A program made the position numbers and the translations under genes. DNA of 19,498 nt from Kutzneria sp035492655 (GTDB lineage Bacteria; Actinomycetota; Actinomycetes; Mycobacteriales; Pseudonocardiaceae), in NCBI GenBank assembly GCA_035492655.1, contig DATJJB010000163.1:1-19498 (forward strand), in the 5' to 3' direction. Positions 1-7,105 of this stretch are shown piece by piece. The notes under the pieces were generated by a model. The model did no database searches. It was not told the origin of the DNA and saw only the letters and a program-made list of their open reading frames with translations. The first letter of the stretch is position 1; each line of letters begins with the position of its first letter.

Positions 1-589
1 TCTGGAAACCGTCGACCCGCCAGCGCAGCTGCATGCCGCCGCGGGTGTGCCGGGCGATGTCCCGCAACGCGTGCAGCACGGTGTCGGTGTCGGTGGCGCA
101 CAGCTGAAGGCTGAGATCCCCGTGACACTGGCTGTCGTCCAGGGTGTCGTTGGGGAACGTCTTCATCGCGGTCAGCTTGGCCGGCTTGCGGTCCTTGAGG
201 CCGTAGCGGTCGTCGAACAGCGAGGCGCCGACGCCGACCGTGACGGTCAGGTCGTCGCCGGGCATGTCCGGGCCGAGCACGCCGGAGTCGGCCGGCGGCG
301 CGGTGATGCCCAGCGGCGGCAGCGCGCCGCCGGCGGTGAGCAGCCGGGCCCGGTCGGTCAGCGTCTGCAAGAGGTCCTTGAGTTCGCCCTTGTCGGCGGC
401 GATCACGTCGAAGCTCGCGAAGACGGCCTGCCGCTGCGGCGGGGTGTCGATGCCGGCCTGGTGAATCCCGTGGAACGGCAAGGAAATCGAGGTCGCGGCG
501 TCGGCCGTCACCGTCATGCCGGTCACCGCCGCCGCGCCCGCGCCGACGAGCGCGCCGCGCAGGAAGGAACGGCGGCCGACGCCGGTCAT
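1..589 (-). CDS. efeB: EfeB, Dyp-type peroxidase / deferrochelatase (partial, runs off left edge)
   Basis: This is the N-terminal 196 codons of a Dyp-type heme peroxidase of the EfeB family. The family is Tat-exported and works with EfeO and EfeU in ferrous iron uptake or iron release from heme. Translating the minus strand from the ATG at 589 gives a twin-arginine signal (GRRSFLRG, residues 5-12) followed by a hydrophobic Ala/Gly stretch. The Dyp hallmark GIHQAGIDTPPQ comes next, near residue 40, and further on a GDLSLQLCATDTDTVLHALR segment typical of the family. The heme-ligand His and the catalytic GXXDG motif lie further on or cannot be placed in the visible part. The ATG overlaps the efeO stop as ATGA (4 bases), implying translational coupling. 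The frame stays open to base 1. Family assignment is firm; the chelatase role is known only from the family. Confidence 0.93.
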   Translation of the reverse strand, partial: MTGVGRRSFLRGALVGAGAAAVTGMTVTADAATSISLPFHGIHQAGIDTPPQRQAVFASFDVIAADKGELKDLLQTLTDRARLLTAGGALPPLGITAPPADSGVLGPDMPGDDLTVTVGVGASLFDDRYGLKDRKPAKLTAMKTFPNDTLDDSQCHGDLSLQLCATDTDTVLHALRDIARHTRGGMQLRWRVDGFQ

Positions 590-1728
590 GAGCTCCTCCG
601 AACTTCGCAGATGGCGGCGACCGGGGCGAGCTTCTCCAACAGCTCGCCGACCGCCCCGTTGAGCTGCTGCCGCGTGGTCCGGTCGAGCTGGGCGACCGGC
701 GTGTTCAGGTGCGCGGTCAGCAGCGCGCGGGTCCGGTCCGACCACTTCCGCACGGCCGGCAGGTCGGCATAGCGAGGCTTGAGCACCGGGTCCAGGATGG
801 CCAGCACCTTGGCGGTGCCGTCCAGGTTGGCCAGCGCGGTGTTCAGCGTGGTGCCGCTGCCCTGGTCGTGCTCGCCGGTCAGCTCGAACTGGAGCGCGTT
901 CTCCATGATCTCGTGGGCCCGCAGGCCGAGGTCGTTCGGATCCACCTGATCGTTGGGCAACTCGTTCTGCAGCCCGTGCACGTCGGTCGACAGCTGGTCG
1001 GCGATCGACTTCAGGTCGGCGGCCGAGGCGTTGTGCCACAGGCCCTTCTCCAGCGGGTGGAAGCCGGCGTCGGTGCCGTCGATCTTGTCCGCGAAGTCGC
1101 CGAAGGCGCCGTAGGCCGCGCCGAGCGAGTTGTACGCAAGGTGCGCCGGCAGCCAGTCGGCCCGGGCGGCGTCCAGGTTGCCGGCGTCGACGTCGTCGCG
1201 CAGCTTGTCGGTCTTGGTGACCAGATCGGCGACGCCGGTGGACACCGCCGCTTCGTACTGCTTGACCAGCGGCAGCAGGTCGTTCTTGGTCACCGGGACG
1301 ATCGCCGGGCCGCCCTTGGCGTCGCCCTGGAGCTGCGTGACCGGGCCCGTGATCGGATCGGTGTCCTCGATCAGACAGCGGAACGCGAACTGCCCGGCGC
1401 CCAGCTGCACGTCCATCGGCGCGCTGGTGTTGGGGCCGAGGCCCTCGACCTCGGCGTACACCTTGTTGCTGCTCAGTTCGACCAGGTCGACCTCGGCCGC
1501 CGCGTCGCCGGTGTTGTGCAACGTGAAGGTCTGTCGGCCGGTCTTCGCGTCGGTCCAGCCCTGGCCGCACTGGCTGCGGGACACGGTGATCTGTGGCGGG
1601 GCGCCGGCCGCGTCGGCCGTCGACTCCCAGGGCCGCCAGACCGCCACCGCCACGACCGCGCCCACGCCGATCACCGCGATCGCCGTCGGCAGGGGACGGG
1701 GAGTCCGCACGAGGTCGCTCCTGGTCAT
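586..1728 (-). CDS. efeO: EfeO, cupredoxin plus M75 (imelysin-like) iron-uptake protein
   Basis: This 380-residue protein fits the EfeO family: a periplasmic-side iron-binding partner of EfeU and EfeB. Residues about 14-31 are a single hydrophobic segment (signal peptide or anchor) with no lipobox. A cupredoxin-like beta domain spans about 45-145, and a helical M75 domain spans about 150-375. The M75 HxxE metal motif is H224-P-L-E227 in GFHPLEKGLW; related proteins usually have HRxE, so the proline is a small oddity. A second conserved stretch, HEIMENALQFELTG, is at 272-285. It overlaps efeB by 4 bases. No efeU permease gene lies upstream, where a divergent unrelated gene begins 106 bases away; it may lie beyond efeB outside the window. 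A weak -10-like TAGGAT at 1755-1750 could drive it with a leader of about 14 nt. Confidence 0.92.
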   Translation of the reverse strand: MTRSDLVRTPRPLPTAIAVIGVGAVVAVAVWRPWESTADAAGAPPQITVSRSQCGQGWTDAKTGRQTFTLHNTGDAAAEVDLVELSSNKVYAEVEGLGPNTSAPMDVQLGAGQFAFRCLIEDTDPITGPVTQLQGDAKGGPAIVPVTKNDLLPLVKQYEAAVSTGVADLVTKTDKLRDDVDAGNLDAARADWLPAHLAYNSLGAAYGAFGDFADKIDGTDAGFHPLEKGLWHNASAADLKSIADQLSTDVHGLQNELPNDQVDPNDLGLRAHEIMENALQFELTGEHDQGSGTTLNTALANLDGTAKVLAILDPVLKPRYADLPAVRKWSDRTRALLTAHLNTPVAQLDRTTRQQLNGAVGELLEKLAPVAAICEVRRSS

Positions 1729-1820
1729 CGGAGGTTTCTATCGTGGGGAATCCTAAGGGTGCCGTCCGGAGAGTCCAGCACTGTTGGCACGCTCGTCACT
1801 CAGTGTTCGTCCTAGTCGGA

Positions 1821-1836
1821 CACAATAGGCATTGTG
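1821..1836. promoter_or_regulatory. Inverted repeat CACAAT-N4-ATTGTG overlapping a gene start
   Basis: A perfect 6-bp-arm dyad with spacer AGGC sits in the 105-base gap between divergent efeO and the 771-residue protein. Its right arm contains the GTG start at 1834. Its left arm, CACAAT, is a near -10 box (A at position 2, T at position 6) placed 7 nt before that GTG, the spacing of leaderless actinobacterial promoters. A dimeric repressor bound here would cover both the -10 and the start. Which regulator binds is unknown, and no regulator gene is adjacent. Confidence 0.45.
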
Positions 1837-4149
1837 CCCTCGAATGGACGCACCACTCATCTACTGTCGGTGACGGATTCGGTACGGGATTGGCTGGTTC
1901 GGCCGGTGCTCGCCGCGCCGGTGCCGGCCGAGGATCTCGGGTTGGCCGCGGCGGGTTCGCCCTGGGGACCCGAAGGTCGATGGGTCCTCACGAACGGTCC
2001 GGACGTCACTCCGCTGAAGCGCCGGCTCTATCTGGCCCGGCCGCTGTCCCTCGATGCGTCGGTGCCGGAAGTCGTTGAAGGGCCGGACTTTCGTCGTATT
2101 CATACCGGTGCGGACGGTTTGGTCGATTGGAGCGAATTCTGCTTCACGCCGACCTACCGGACCGCCGTCGCCGGCACCGCGTTCGAGGTCGACCAGGCCG
2201 AGTGGCGGACGGTGAAGGTGGCCAGCACCGGGCCGGTCTTGCTGCATGTCAACGGTGAACTCCTCCTGCACGCCGACACGGTCAGCTACATGGAGCCGGT
2301 CGAGCACTCGATCCGGGTGTGGTTGCCGTCCGGCGTCTCGCAAATCGTGATCACGTCCTGGCAGGTCGGCTTCCGGGAATGCCGGCAGGTCGTGCGGCTG
2401 CGGGTCGGCGGGCTGCCGGTGCGGGTGGTGATCCCCAGCCCCGGTGCGGACGAGCGGACGTCGGCCGCGGCGGAGCGGATCCTGTCGGCCGTCGGCACGC
2501 CTTCCTGGGGGACGGTCAACGGTCAAGTGCCGCTGACCGGGCCTGCCGGCGCTTCGGTGCGGGTCGGCCGCGAACTCGTGACCTTCGTCGACGGTCGGGC
2601 TTCCGTGCGGCTGGACTCGTCGGCCGAAGGGGCCGTCGGGTCGGCGTCGATGCTGGCCAGCGGCGAGGTCGTGCTGCGGGTGTCGGTCGACGGCTCGCCG
2701 GTGTTCCGGGAGTTCCCGGTCGCGGTGCTGCCTTCGGCGTACCGGGGCGAACCTGTTGGGACGCCCGCACAGTGGCGGTCGGAGCTGCTGGACCACGTAC
2801 GGTCGACCACGCCGAGCGTGGCGACCGCGTTGGCCTCCGGGCGAGTGTCCGCTGCTGCCTTGGAGCGGTCGTTGTGGATGATCGGCAGCCGGGCCGACTG
2901 CGCCGACTTCGAGGCGGTCGGGCTGCTCACGCTGCTGCACCGGGTTTCCGAGTGGGAGCCGGGGCTGCGCGACGAGGTGCGGGCGGCGCTGCTGGGCTTC
3001 AAGTACTGGATCGACCAGCCCGGCCTGGACGCCATGTGCTACTTCACCGAGAACCACCAGCTGGTGTGGCATACCGCGGAACTGCTGGCCGGAGAACTGT
3101 TCGGCGACTCGACCTTCGGCAACACCGGGTGGACCGGTGATCGGCACGCGGCGCACGGGGGTGAGCTGGCCGCGGAATGGATCAAGCGGCGGCTGGCCGG
3201 CGGGTTCAGCGAGTTCAACTCCAACGCCTACCTGGCCATCGACGCGCTGGCGCTGGTGTCCATTGTGGAGTTCGCCGCGGATCCTACGCTGGTGTCGTCG
3301 GCTCGGGAACTGCTGGACCGGATTCTCGTCGGGCTGCACGCCACGTCCTGGCGGGGCATCAACGGTGCCGCGCATGGGCGGTCGTACGTGAACACCGTCC
3401 GGTCCTCGCGGTTCGAGGAGACCGCGCCGATCCTGTGGCTCTGTTACGGCGTAGGGGCTTTGAACGCCGCCGTGCTGCCCGCAACGGCCCTGGCCACGGC
3501 CGTCCGGTATCAGCTCCCGACGGCTCCTTCGGGGGCGGAACTGGCGCGGATCAGCTCCGCGGGGGAGTACCGCTTCGAGCATGACCTGCTCTCCCGGCCG
3601 TACCACTCGGACATCGTGGTGTACAAGACACCTGACGTGATGCTGTCCACAGTGGAGGACTACCGGCCAGGCCTGCCCGGATTGCAGGAACACGTCTGGG
3701 GCGCGACCCTCGGGCCGGAGACGCAGGTCTACGTCACCCACGCGCCCAACTCCTCGACCAGCTCCTCGGCCCGCCCGAATGCCTGGGCCGGCAACCGGAT
3801 CCTGCCTCGGGCGCGGCAGTTCCGGGACGTCGTACTGGCGCTGTACCGGATCCCGCCGGACGACCCGATGGGCTACACCCACGCCTGGTTCCCGTTGTCC
3901 ACCTTGGACTCCTGGGAGCAGCGCGGGGTGTGGACGATCGGCCGCCGCGGCAACGGCATCGTGGCCCTTGCCTGCGAAGGCGGGGCGCGGATCGTCACCG
4001 TGGGGCCGGACGCCTACCAGGAGTTGCGGCCCAACGGCCCCGGCACCGCGTGGGTGTGCGTGGTCGGCGATCCCGCGCCGGCGGAGCCGGAATTCCGGCC
4101 TGGTGGCGTGAGATACCGCGAGCACACCTTGGACTGGGAGGGACCGTGA
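1834..4149 (+). CDS. Uncharacterised large protein, candidate toroid-fold polysaccharide lyase-like enzyme
   Basis: I do not recognise this 771-residue protein as a named family. There is no signal peptide or membrane segment, so it is probably cytoplasmic. Residues about 95-200 look like a beta-sandwich resembling accessory domains of glycan enzymes (FTPTYRTAV, LLHVNGELLLHA). Residues about 310-560 are helix-rich, with repeated helical pairs like an (alpha/alpha)6 toroid, carrying FTENHQ (404-409), VWHTAE (411-416), SEFNSNAY (459-466) and AAHGRSY (512-518). The C-terminal part (about 580-765) looks like a beta-sheet domain, as in heparinase II/III-type lyases. Conserved-looking E406, N407, H408, H413 and H514 are possible active-site residues. 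The next gene, a GH105-type hydrolase, overlaps by 4 bases, which points to uronate oligosaccharide degradation. The GTG start at 1834 is the first possible after a stop at 1813; GTG 1870 is an alternative. The CDS is sure; function is inferred. Confidence 0.85.
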   Translation: MPSNGRTTHLLSVTDSVRDWLVRPVLAAPVPAEDLGLAAAGSPWGPEGRWVLTNGPDVTPLKRRLYLARPLSLDASVPEVVEGPDFRRIHTGADGLVDWSEFCFTPTYRTAVAGTAFEVDQAEWRTVKVASTGPVLLHVNGELLLHADTVSYMEPVEHSIRVWLPSGVSQIVITSWQVGFRECRQVVRLRVGGLPVRVVIPSPGADERTSAAAERILSAVGTPSWGTVNGQVPLTGPAGASVRVGRELVTFVDGRASVRLDSSAEGAVGSASMLASGEVVLRVSVDGSPVFREFPVAVLPSAYRGEPVGTPAQWRSELLDHVRSTTPSVATALASGRVSAAALERSLWMIGSRADCADFEAVGLLTLLHRVSEWEPGLRDEVRAALLGFKYWIDQPGLDAMCYFTENHQLVWHTAELLAGELFGDSTFGNTGWTGDRHAAHGGELAAEWIKRRLAGGFSEFNSNAYLAIDALALVSIVEFAADPTLVSSARELLDRILVGLHATSWRGINGAAHGRSYVNTVRSSRFEETAPILWLCYGVGALNAAVLPATALATAVRYQLPTAPSGAELARISSAGEYRFEHDLLSRPYHSDIVVYKTPDVMLSTVEDYRPGLPGLQEHVWGATLGPETQVYVTHAPNSSTSSSARPNAWAGNRILPRARQFRDVVLALYRIPPDDPMGYTHAWFPLSTLDSWEQRGVWTIGRRGNGIVALACEGGARIVTVGPDAYQELRPNGPGTAWVCVVGDPAPAEPEFRPGGVRYREHTLDWEGP

Positions 4150-5198
4150 CCGGGCTGGATCCCAGTTCCTCGCGCTACGCCGAGCCTCCGCTGCCGCCGG
4201 TCGATCCCTCGGCGTTGACAGTTGACGTTCTCGCCGACACCGGGCGGCGGATCGCCCTGCGGGCCACCGACATGGGCCTGACGCGGTGGTTCTGGGGCGA
4301 GGGTGTGGTGCTGCTCGGCATGCTCCGGCTCGCCGAGGCCACCGGTTCGCCGACACCGCCGTTCGTGCTCGAATTCGTCGAGCGCCAGCTCACTTCGGGC
4401 ATTGCGCCCGATCACGTCAATTCAATCATTCCCGGCGCGGCTTGTGCCTGGCTGTACCGGGAAACCGGCGACCCCCGCTACGCCGACGCCTGCGCGCACC
4501 TCCTGGACTGGCTGGCCGCGCGGACCGGTCCCGGGGCGTTGGAGCACTGGCCCGGCGGCGTGTGGGCGGACACCGCTTTCATGGCCGGCGTGTTCCTGGT
4601 CCACTGCGGACGCGCTTTGGACCGTCCCGAGCTGATCGCCGAGGCCGCTCGGCAGTGGCTGCTGCACGCCGAAGTGCTGGGCTCCGAGACCGGCCTGTTC
4701 GCGCACGGCTCGCACCGTGGCGAGACCATCTGGTGCTTCTGGGGCCGGGCCAACGCGTGGCTCGCGCTGGCCGGCATCGAAATACTCGAAGCCGACCCGA
4801 GCCTTGATCACATCCGTGAACGCCTTGCCGCGCAGTTGACCGCCCTGGTTTCGTGCCAGCCCGCACATGGCGTCTGGGACGTGCTGGTCGACGGTCACCC
4901 GGAAACCCGGGGCATCGTCGAGACCTCCGCCACAGCCGGCATCGCCGCCGCCCTGTTCCGGGCAGCCGCGCTGGGTGTTTCCGCTGAAACGTTCAGGTCA
5001 TCGGCCTGGCGAGCCCTCGGCGGCCTGCATCCGTACGTGACCAAGGACGGCTCGGTCACCAGAACCAGTGCGGGCACGGTGTTACAACTCGTGCCGTTCG
5101 GGTACTCCGTGATTCGTGACGACCGCGTTCAGCCATGGGGCCAGGGCCTCGGGCTGCACGCGTACGCCGCCGCCCTGGTCACCCGGACGTGTCGCTGA
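4146..5198 (+). CDS. GH88/GH105-type unsaturated uronyl hydrolase
   Basis: This 350-residue protein fits the glycoside hydrolase 88/105 family, an (alpha/alpha)6 barrel. The family hydrates the terminal 4,5-unsaturated uronic acid left by polysaccharide lyases, releasing a keto-uronate. Visible family segments are RWFWGEGVVLLGMLRL (48-63), the catalytic-Asp segment VWADTAFMAGVF with D142 (matching Asp143 of B. subtilis YteR), GLFAHGSH (183-190), the WGRANAWLALAG segment (199-210), VETSATAGIAAAL (258-270) and QPWGQGLGLHAY (329-340). No signal peptide is seen, so it should act inside the cell on imported oligosaccharides. GTG 4146 is chosen because it overlaps the upstream stop as GTGA and has GGGAGG just upstream. 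The longer reading frame back to 3930 would overlap the upstream gene heavily. Substrate (rhamnogalacturonyl, glucuronyl or other) cannot be told from sequence. Confidence 0.88.
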   Translation: MTGLDPSSSRYAEPPLPPVDPSALTVDVLADTGRRIALRATDMGLTRWFWGEGVVLLGMLRLAEATGSPTPPFVLEFVERQLTSGIAPDHVNSIIPGAACAWLYRETGDPRYADACAHLLDWLAARTGPGALEHWPGGVWADTAFMAGVFLVHCGRALDRPELIAEAARQWLLHAEVLGSETGLFAHGSHRGETIWCFWGRANAWLALAGIEILEADPSLDHIRERLAAQLTALVSCQPAHGVWDVLVDGHPETRGIVETSATAGIAAALFRAAALGVSAETFRSSAWRALGGLHPYVTKDGSVTRTSAGTVLQLVPFGYSVIRDDRVQPWGQGLGLHAYAAALVTRTCR

Positions 5199-5292
5199 TC
5201 CCGTTCGCTACGGTGAACCAAGACGGGTCGCGCGGCGTGGTCCCCACCGGGAAGCCTGGGCGTCAGCTGTCGAGATGCTGAAGGTCACCTGT

Positions 5293-5314
5293 CCGGCCCA
5301 ATGCCATGGGTCGG
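5293..5314 (+). terminator. Hairpin downstream of the GH105 gene
   Basis: CCGGCCCA (5293-5300) pairs with TGGGTCGG (5307-5314) across a 6-nt loop: 8 pairs including one G-T wobble. It lies 95 bases after the GH105 stop, in the 279-base gap before the acyltransferase gene. There is no T-tract, which is common for terminators in high-GC actinobacteria. The rest of that gap (5199-5477) holds no convincing gene; about 5365-5440 is visibly richer in A/T and probably carries the acyltransferase promoter or leader, but I cannot name a -35/-10 pair. Confidence 0.4.
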
Positions 5315-5477
5315 CGGGAATCCCCTGGTCAGAAGGGACACGCGCGGATCGTGGCAGAGCTCGCGGGGCCATTCAAAGCTTATCGACAGGCAACAAAACG
5401 CCCATCCTTAATCCACTCTCAGGTCGAGGTTGTTAGCTAGTCACCGATCACGAGAGGGACGAGGGAGGACACGCCCG

Positions 5478-6692
5478 ATGAGCGTTCAGCTGCTCCCCGC
5501 CGCGCCGGCGGCCACCACCGCCAAGGCGAAGGCGGGCAAGGGACACCTCAACCAGGTCGACCTGGTCCGAGTGCTGACCTTCGCCAGCGTGATCGCCGTG
5601 CACGTCATCACGTACACCAACGACGGCGCCAGCGTCACCGCGTACGGGGCGCTGACCCTGCTGCACTTCACCCGGTCCGTGTTCTTCTTCCTGACCGGCT
5701 TCGTGCTCGTCTACACCTACCGCAAGCGCCCGCTGGCCCCCGGCAACTTCTGGCGGCGGCGGATGTCGCTGGTCGGCATCCCGTACCTGGTGTGGACCGC
5801 GTTCTACTTCGGCATCATCCAGCAGGTCGGCATGCCCGGGCTGCCGGTCGGGGAGTTCCTCGACTACCTGTGGGGCTGCGTCTACAAGGGCATCGGCTGG
5901 TACCACCTGTACTTCCTGCTGGTGTCGCTGCAGTTCTACATCCTGTTCCCGTTCGTGCTGGCCGCGTTGAAGGCCACCGTCCGGCACCACAAGAAGATCC
6001 TGATCGGCTCCGCCGTCCTCCAACTCGGCATCTCCCTGGCCGAGACCTACCTGCCCGCGCCGTCCGACGGCGACTCGCTGCTCGGCCAGCTGTGGGGCAA
6101 CCAGGGGACGCTCGTCGTCAGCTATCAGTTCTTCCTGATCGCCGGCTGCATCGCCGCGTTCCACTACGAGGCCTTCCAGGCGTGGATCACCGCCCACAGC
6201 CGCCTCATCTGGTGGGGTCTCGGCCTGTCCGCCGCGTTCGCCCTCATCTGGTACGGCGTCAACCTCGCCTTCGGCCACACCCCCGGCGACGCCACCGGCG
6301 TGCTCCAGCCCGAGATGCTCCCGTGGTACGCCTTCGTCGTGCTGGCCCTCTACCTCGTCGGCTCCCGCTGGGCCGCCCGCCAGGCCACCGGCTCCCGCTG
6401 GCAGCGCATCGTCGCCGCCGCCTCCCAGCGCTCCTTCGGCGTCTTCCTGGTGCACCCCGCCATGCTCTGGGTGTTCCTCAACGAGTTCGACATGTGGTTC
6501 CCCAACCACCTCGACCAGGGCCTGCCGCTGACGTTGTCCGCATACGTCTTCGCCGTGGTGACCTCGTTGATCTTCGTCGAGATCGTGATCCACACCCCGC
6601 TGGCCAAGGTCCTCATCGGCCGGGCCCGCATCCCGTTCGGGAAGCCCGTGAAGGCCGCCGCGAAGCCCGAAGTCCAGCCCGCCGCGGCGTAG
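5478..6692 (+). CDS. Membrane acyltransferase, family 3 (OafA/YrhL/IcaC-like)
   Basis: This 404-residue polytopic protein fits acyltransferase family 3, which moves acyl groups onto cell-surface sugars or secondary metabolites. After a short Lys/Ala-rich N-terminus, the first helix carries the conserved basic and His residues (R31 in DLVRVLTF, H42 in VIAVHVITY). About ten hydrophobic segments follow. FFFLTGFVLVYTY (about 67-79) and WYHLYFLLVSLQFYILFPF are typical of the family, the latter resembling IcaC-type members. The C-terminal tail after the last helix is Lys/Pro/Ala-rich. The ATG at 5478 has GGAGGA at 5464-5469 with 8 nt spacing. The frame extends up to 5430 but without a better site. 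The position next to glycan genes suits polysaccharide or glycolipid acylation, but the acceptor is unknown. Confidence 0.9.
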   Translation: MSVQLLPAAPAATTAKAKAGKGHLNQVDLVRVLTFASVIAVHVITYTNDGASVTAYGALTLLHFTRSVFFFLTGFVLVYTYRKRPLAPGNFWRRRMSLVGIPYLVWTAFYFGIIQQVGMPGLPVGEFLDYLWGCVYKGIGWYHLYFLLVSLQFYILFPFVLAALKATVRHHKKILIGSAVLQLGISLAETYLPAPSDGDSLLGQLWGNQGTLVVSYQFFLIAGCIAAFHYEAFQAWITAHSRLIWWGLGLSAAFALIWYGVNLAFGHTPGDATGVLQPEMLPWYAFVVLALYLVGSRWAARQATGSRWQRIVAAASQRSFGVFLVHPAMLWVFLNEFDMWFPNHLDQGLPLTLSAYVFAVVTSLIFVEIVIHTPLAKVLIGRARIPFGKPVKAAAKPEVQPAAA

Positions 6693-6710
6693 GCCTCCGG
6701 GGCCTGCGCC
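6686..6710 (+). terminator. 10-bp hairpin straddling the acyltransferase stop codon
   Basis: GGCGTAGGCC (6686-6695) pairs along its full length with GGCCTGCGCC (6701-6710), with one G-T wobble, around the 5-nt loop TCCGG. The TAG stop at 6690-6692 lies within the left arm. No T-tract follows. It separates the acyltransferase from the next gene, whose predicted -10 begins 18 bases later. Confidence 0.6.
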
Positions 6711-6727
6711 CACTCCTTCGCCGCCGG

Positions 6728-6733
6728 TAGCTT
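6728..6733 (+). promoter_or_regulatory. -10 box TAGCTT, leaderless start of the DUF6881 gene
   Basis: TAGCTT fits TANNNT and ends 6 nt before the ATG at 6740. No Shine-Dalgarno sequence is present, so the mRNA probably begins at or beside the start codon. No good -35 is seen. Confidence 0.55.
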
Positions 6734-6739
6734 CGCCCC

Positions 6740-7105
6740 ATGCGCTACCAGCAGGTGCGATGGCAGCACGACCACCCCGACGAGCCGGTGGACCTGTTCA
6801 GCGAGGTCGGCCCCGACGGCTACGAGATGCGCCGGGTCGACCGGTTCGCGGACGGCCGCCTCCAGTGGTCGGACGACACCGGTGCGGGCACGGGACAGGG
6901 CGTGGGGGAGGTGCCGATCGACCCGGTCGCCGAGATCAACGCTGTGGCGGGGTTCCTGGCCGCGGAGATCACGCAGGCGCGGTTCGAGCGGGTGTGGGCA
7001 GCGGCCCGGCGCCTGGCACAAGCCGCGATTCCGGACAGCGGCAACCGATCGGCCCTACCGGCAAGTAGCGATCACTGCCTACCGTCGACTCCATGCGTGG
7101 GGTGA
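6740..7105 (+). CDS. DUF6881 domain protein
   Basis: This is a small soluble protein of 121 residues. The first 90 or so resemble the DUF6881 family, whose members begin with M-R-Y-x-x-V-R-W-x-H and continue with D-E-P and a G-Y/W-E-x-R-x-V strand. Here that appears as MRYQQVRWQHDHPDEPVDLF, GYEMRRVDRFADGRLQW and a GEVPIDPVAEINA segment. The family has no established function. The last 28 or so residues (after AARRLAQAA) look unlike a domain and are encoded over the predicted promoter of the next gene; the reading frame overlaps that gene by 13 bases. No signal peptide or membrane segment. The start is set by the -10 box 6 nt upstream. Confidence 0.75.
   Translation: MRYQQVRWQHDHPDEPVDLFSEVGPDGYEMRRVDRFADGRLQWSDDTGAGTGQGVGEVPIDPVAEINAVAGFLAAEITQARFERVWAAARRLAQAAIPDSGNRSALPASSDHCLPSTPCVG
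7080..7085 (+). promoter_or_regulatory. -10 box TACCGT, leaderless start of the GH30-type gene
   Basis: TACCGT fits TANNNT and ends 7 nt before ATG 7093. No ribosome binding site precedes the ATG. The box lies inside the 3' end of the upstream DUF6881 reading frame. Confidence 0.5.

Noticed and set aside
1736..1760. Possible IdeR/DtxR iron box upstream of efeO (TTAGG half site on the minus strand)
   Set aside because: Only one half resembles the TTAGGTTAGSCTAACCTAA consensus (about 11 of 19 positions), too weak to claim iron regulation.
1861..4356. 831-codon open frame on the minus strand opposite the large glycan gene
   Set aside because: Shadow frame: the protein is Arg/Pro/Gly/His-rich without any domain, and the plus-strand genes show coherent domains and coupling.
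5116..5436. 106-codon frame in and after the end of the GH105 gene
   Set aside because: Overlaps the GH105 end, has no ribosome site and no recognisable domain; its second half is probably leader and promoter sequence.
5448..6713. 421-codon minus-strand frame opposite the acyltransferase
   Set aside because: Its composition (Gly, Glu, Val, Gln repeats) is the mirror of the membrane-protein codons; no motif and no start signal.
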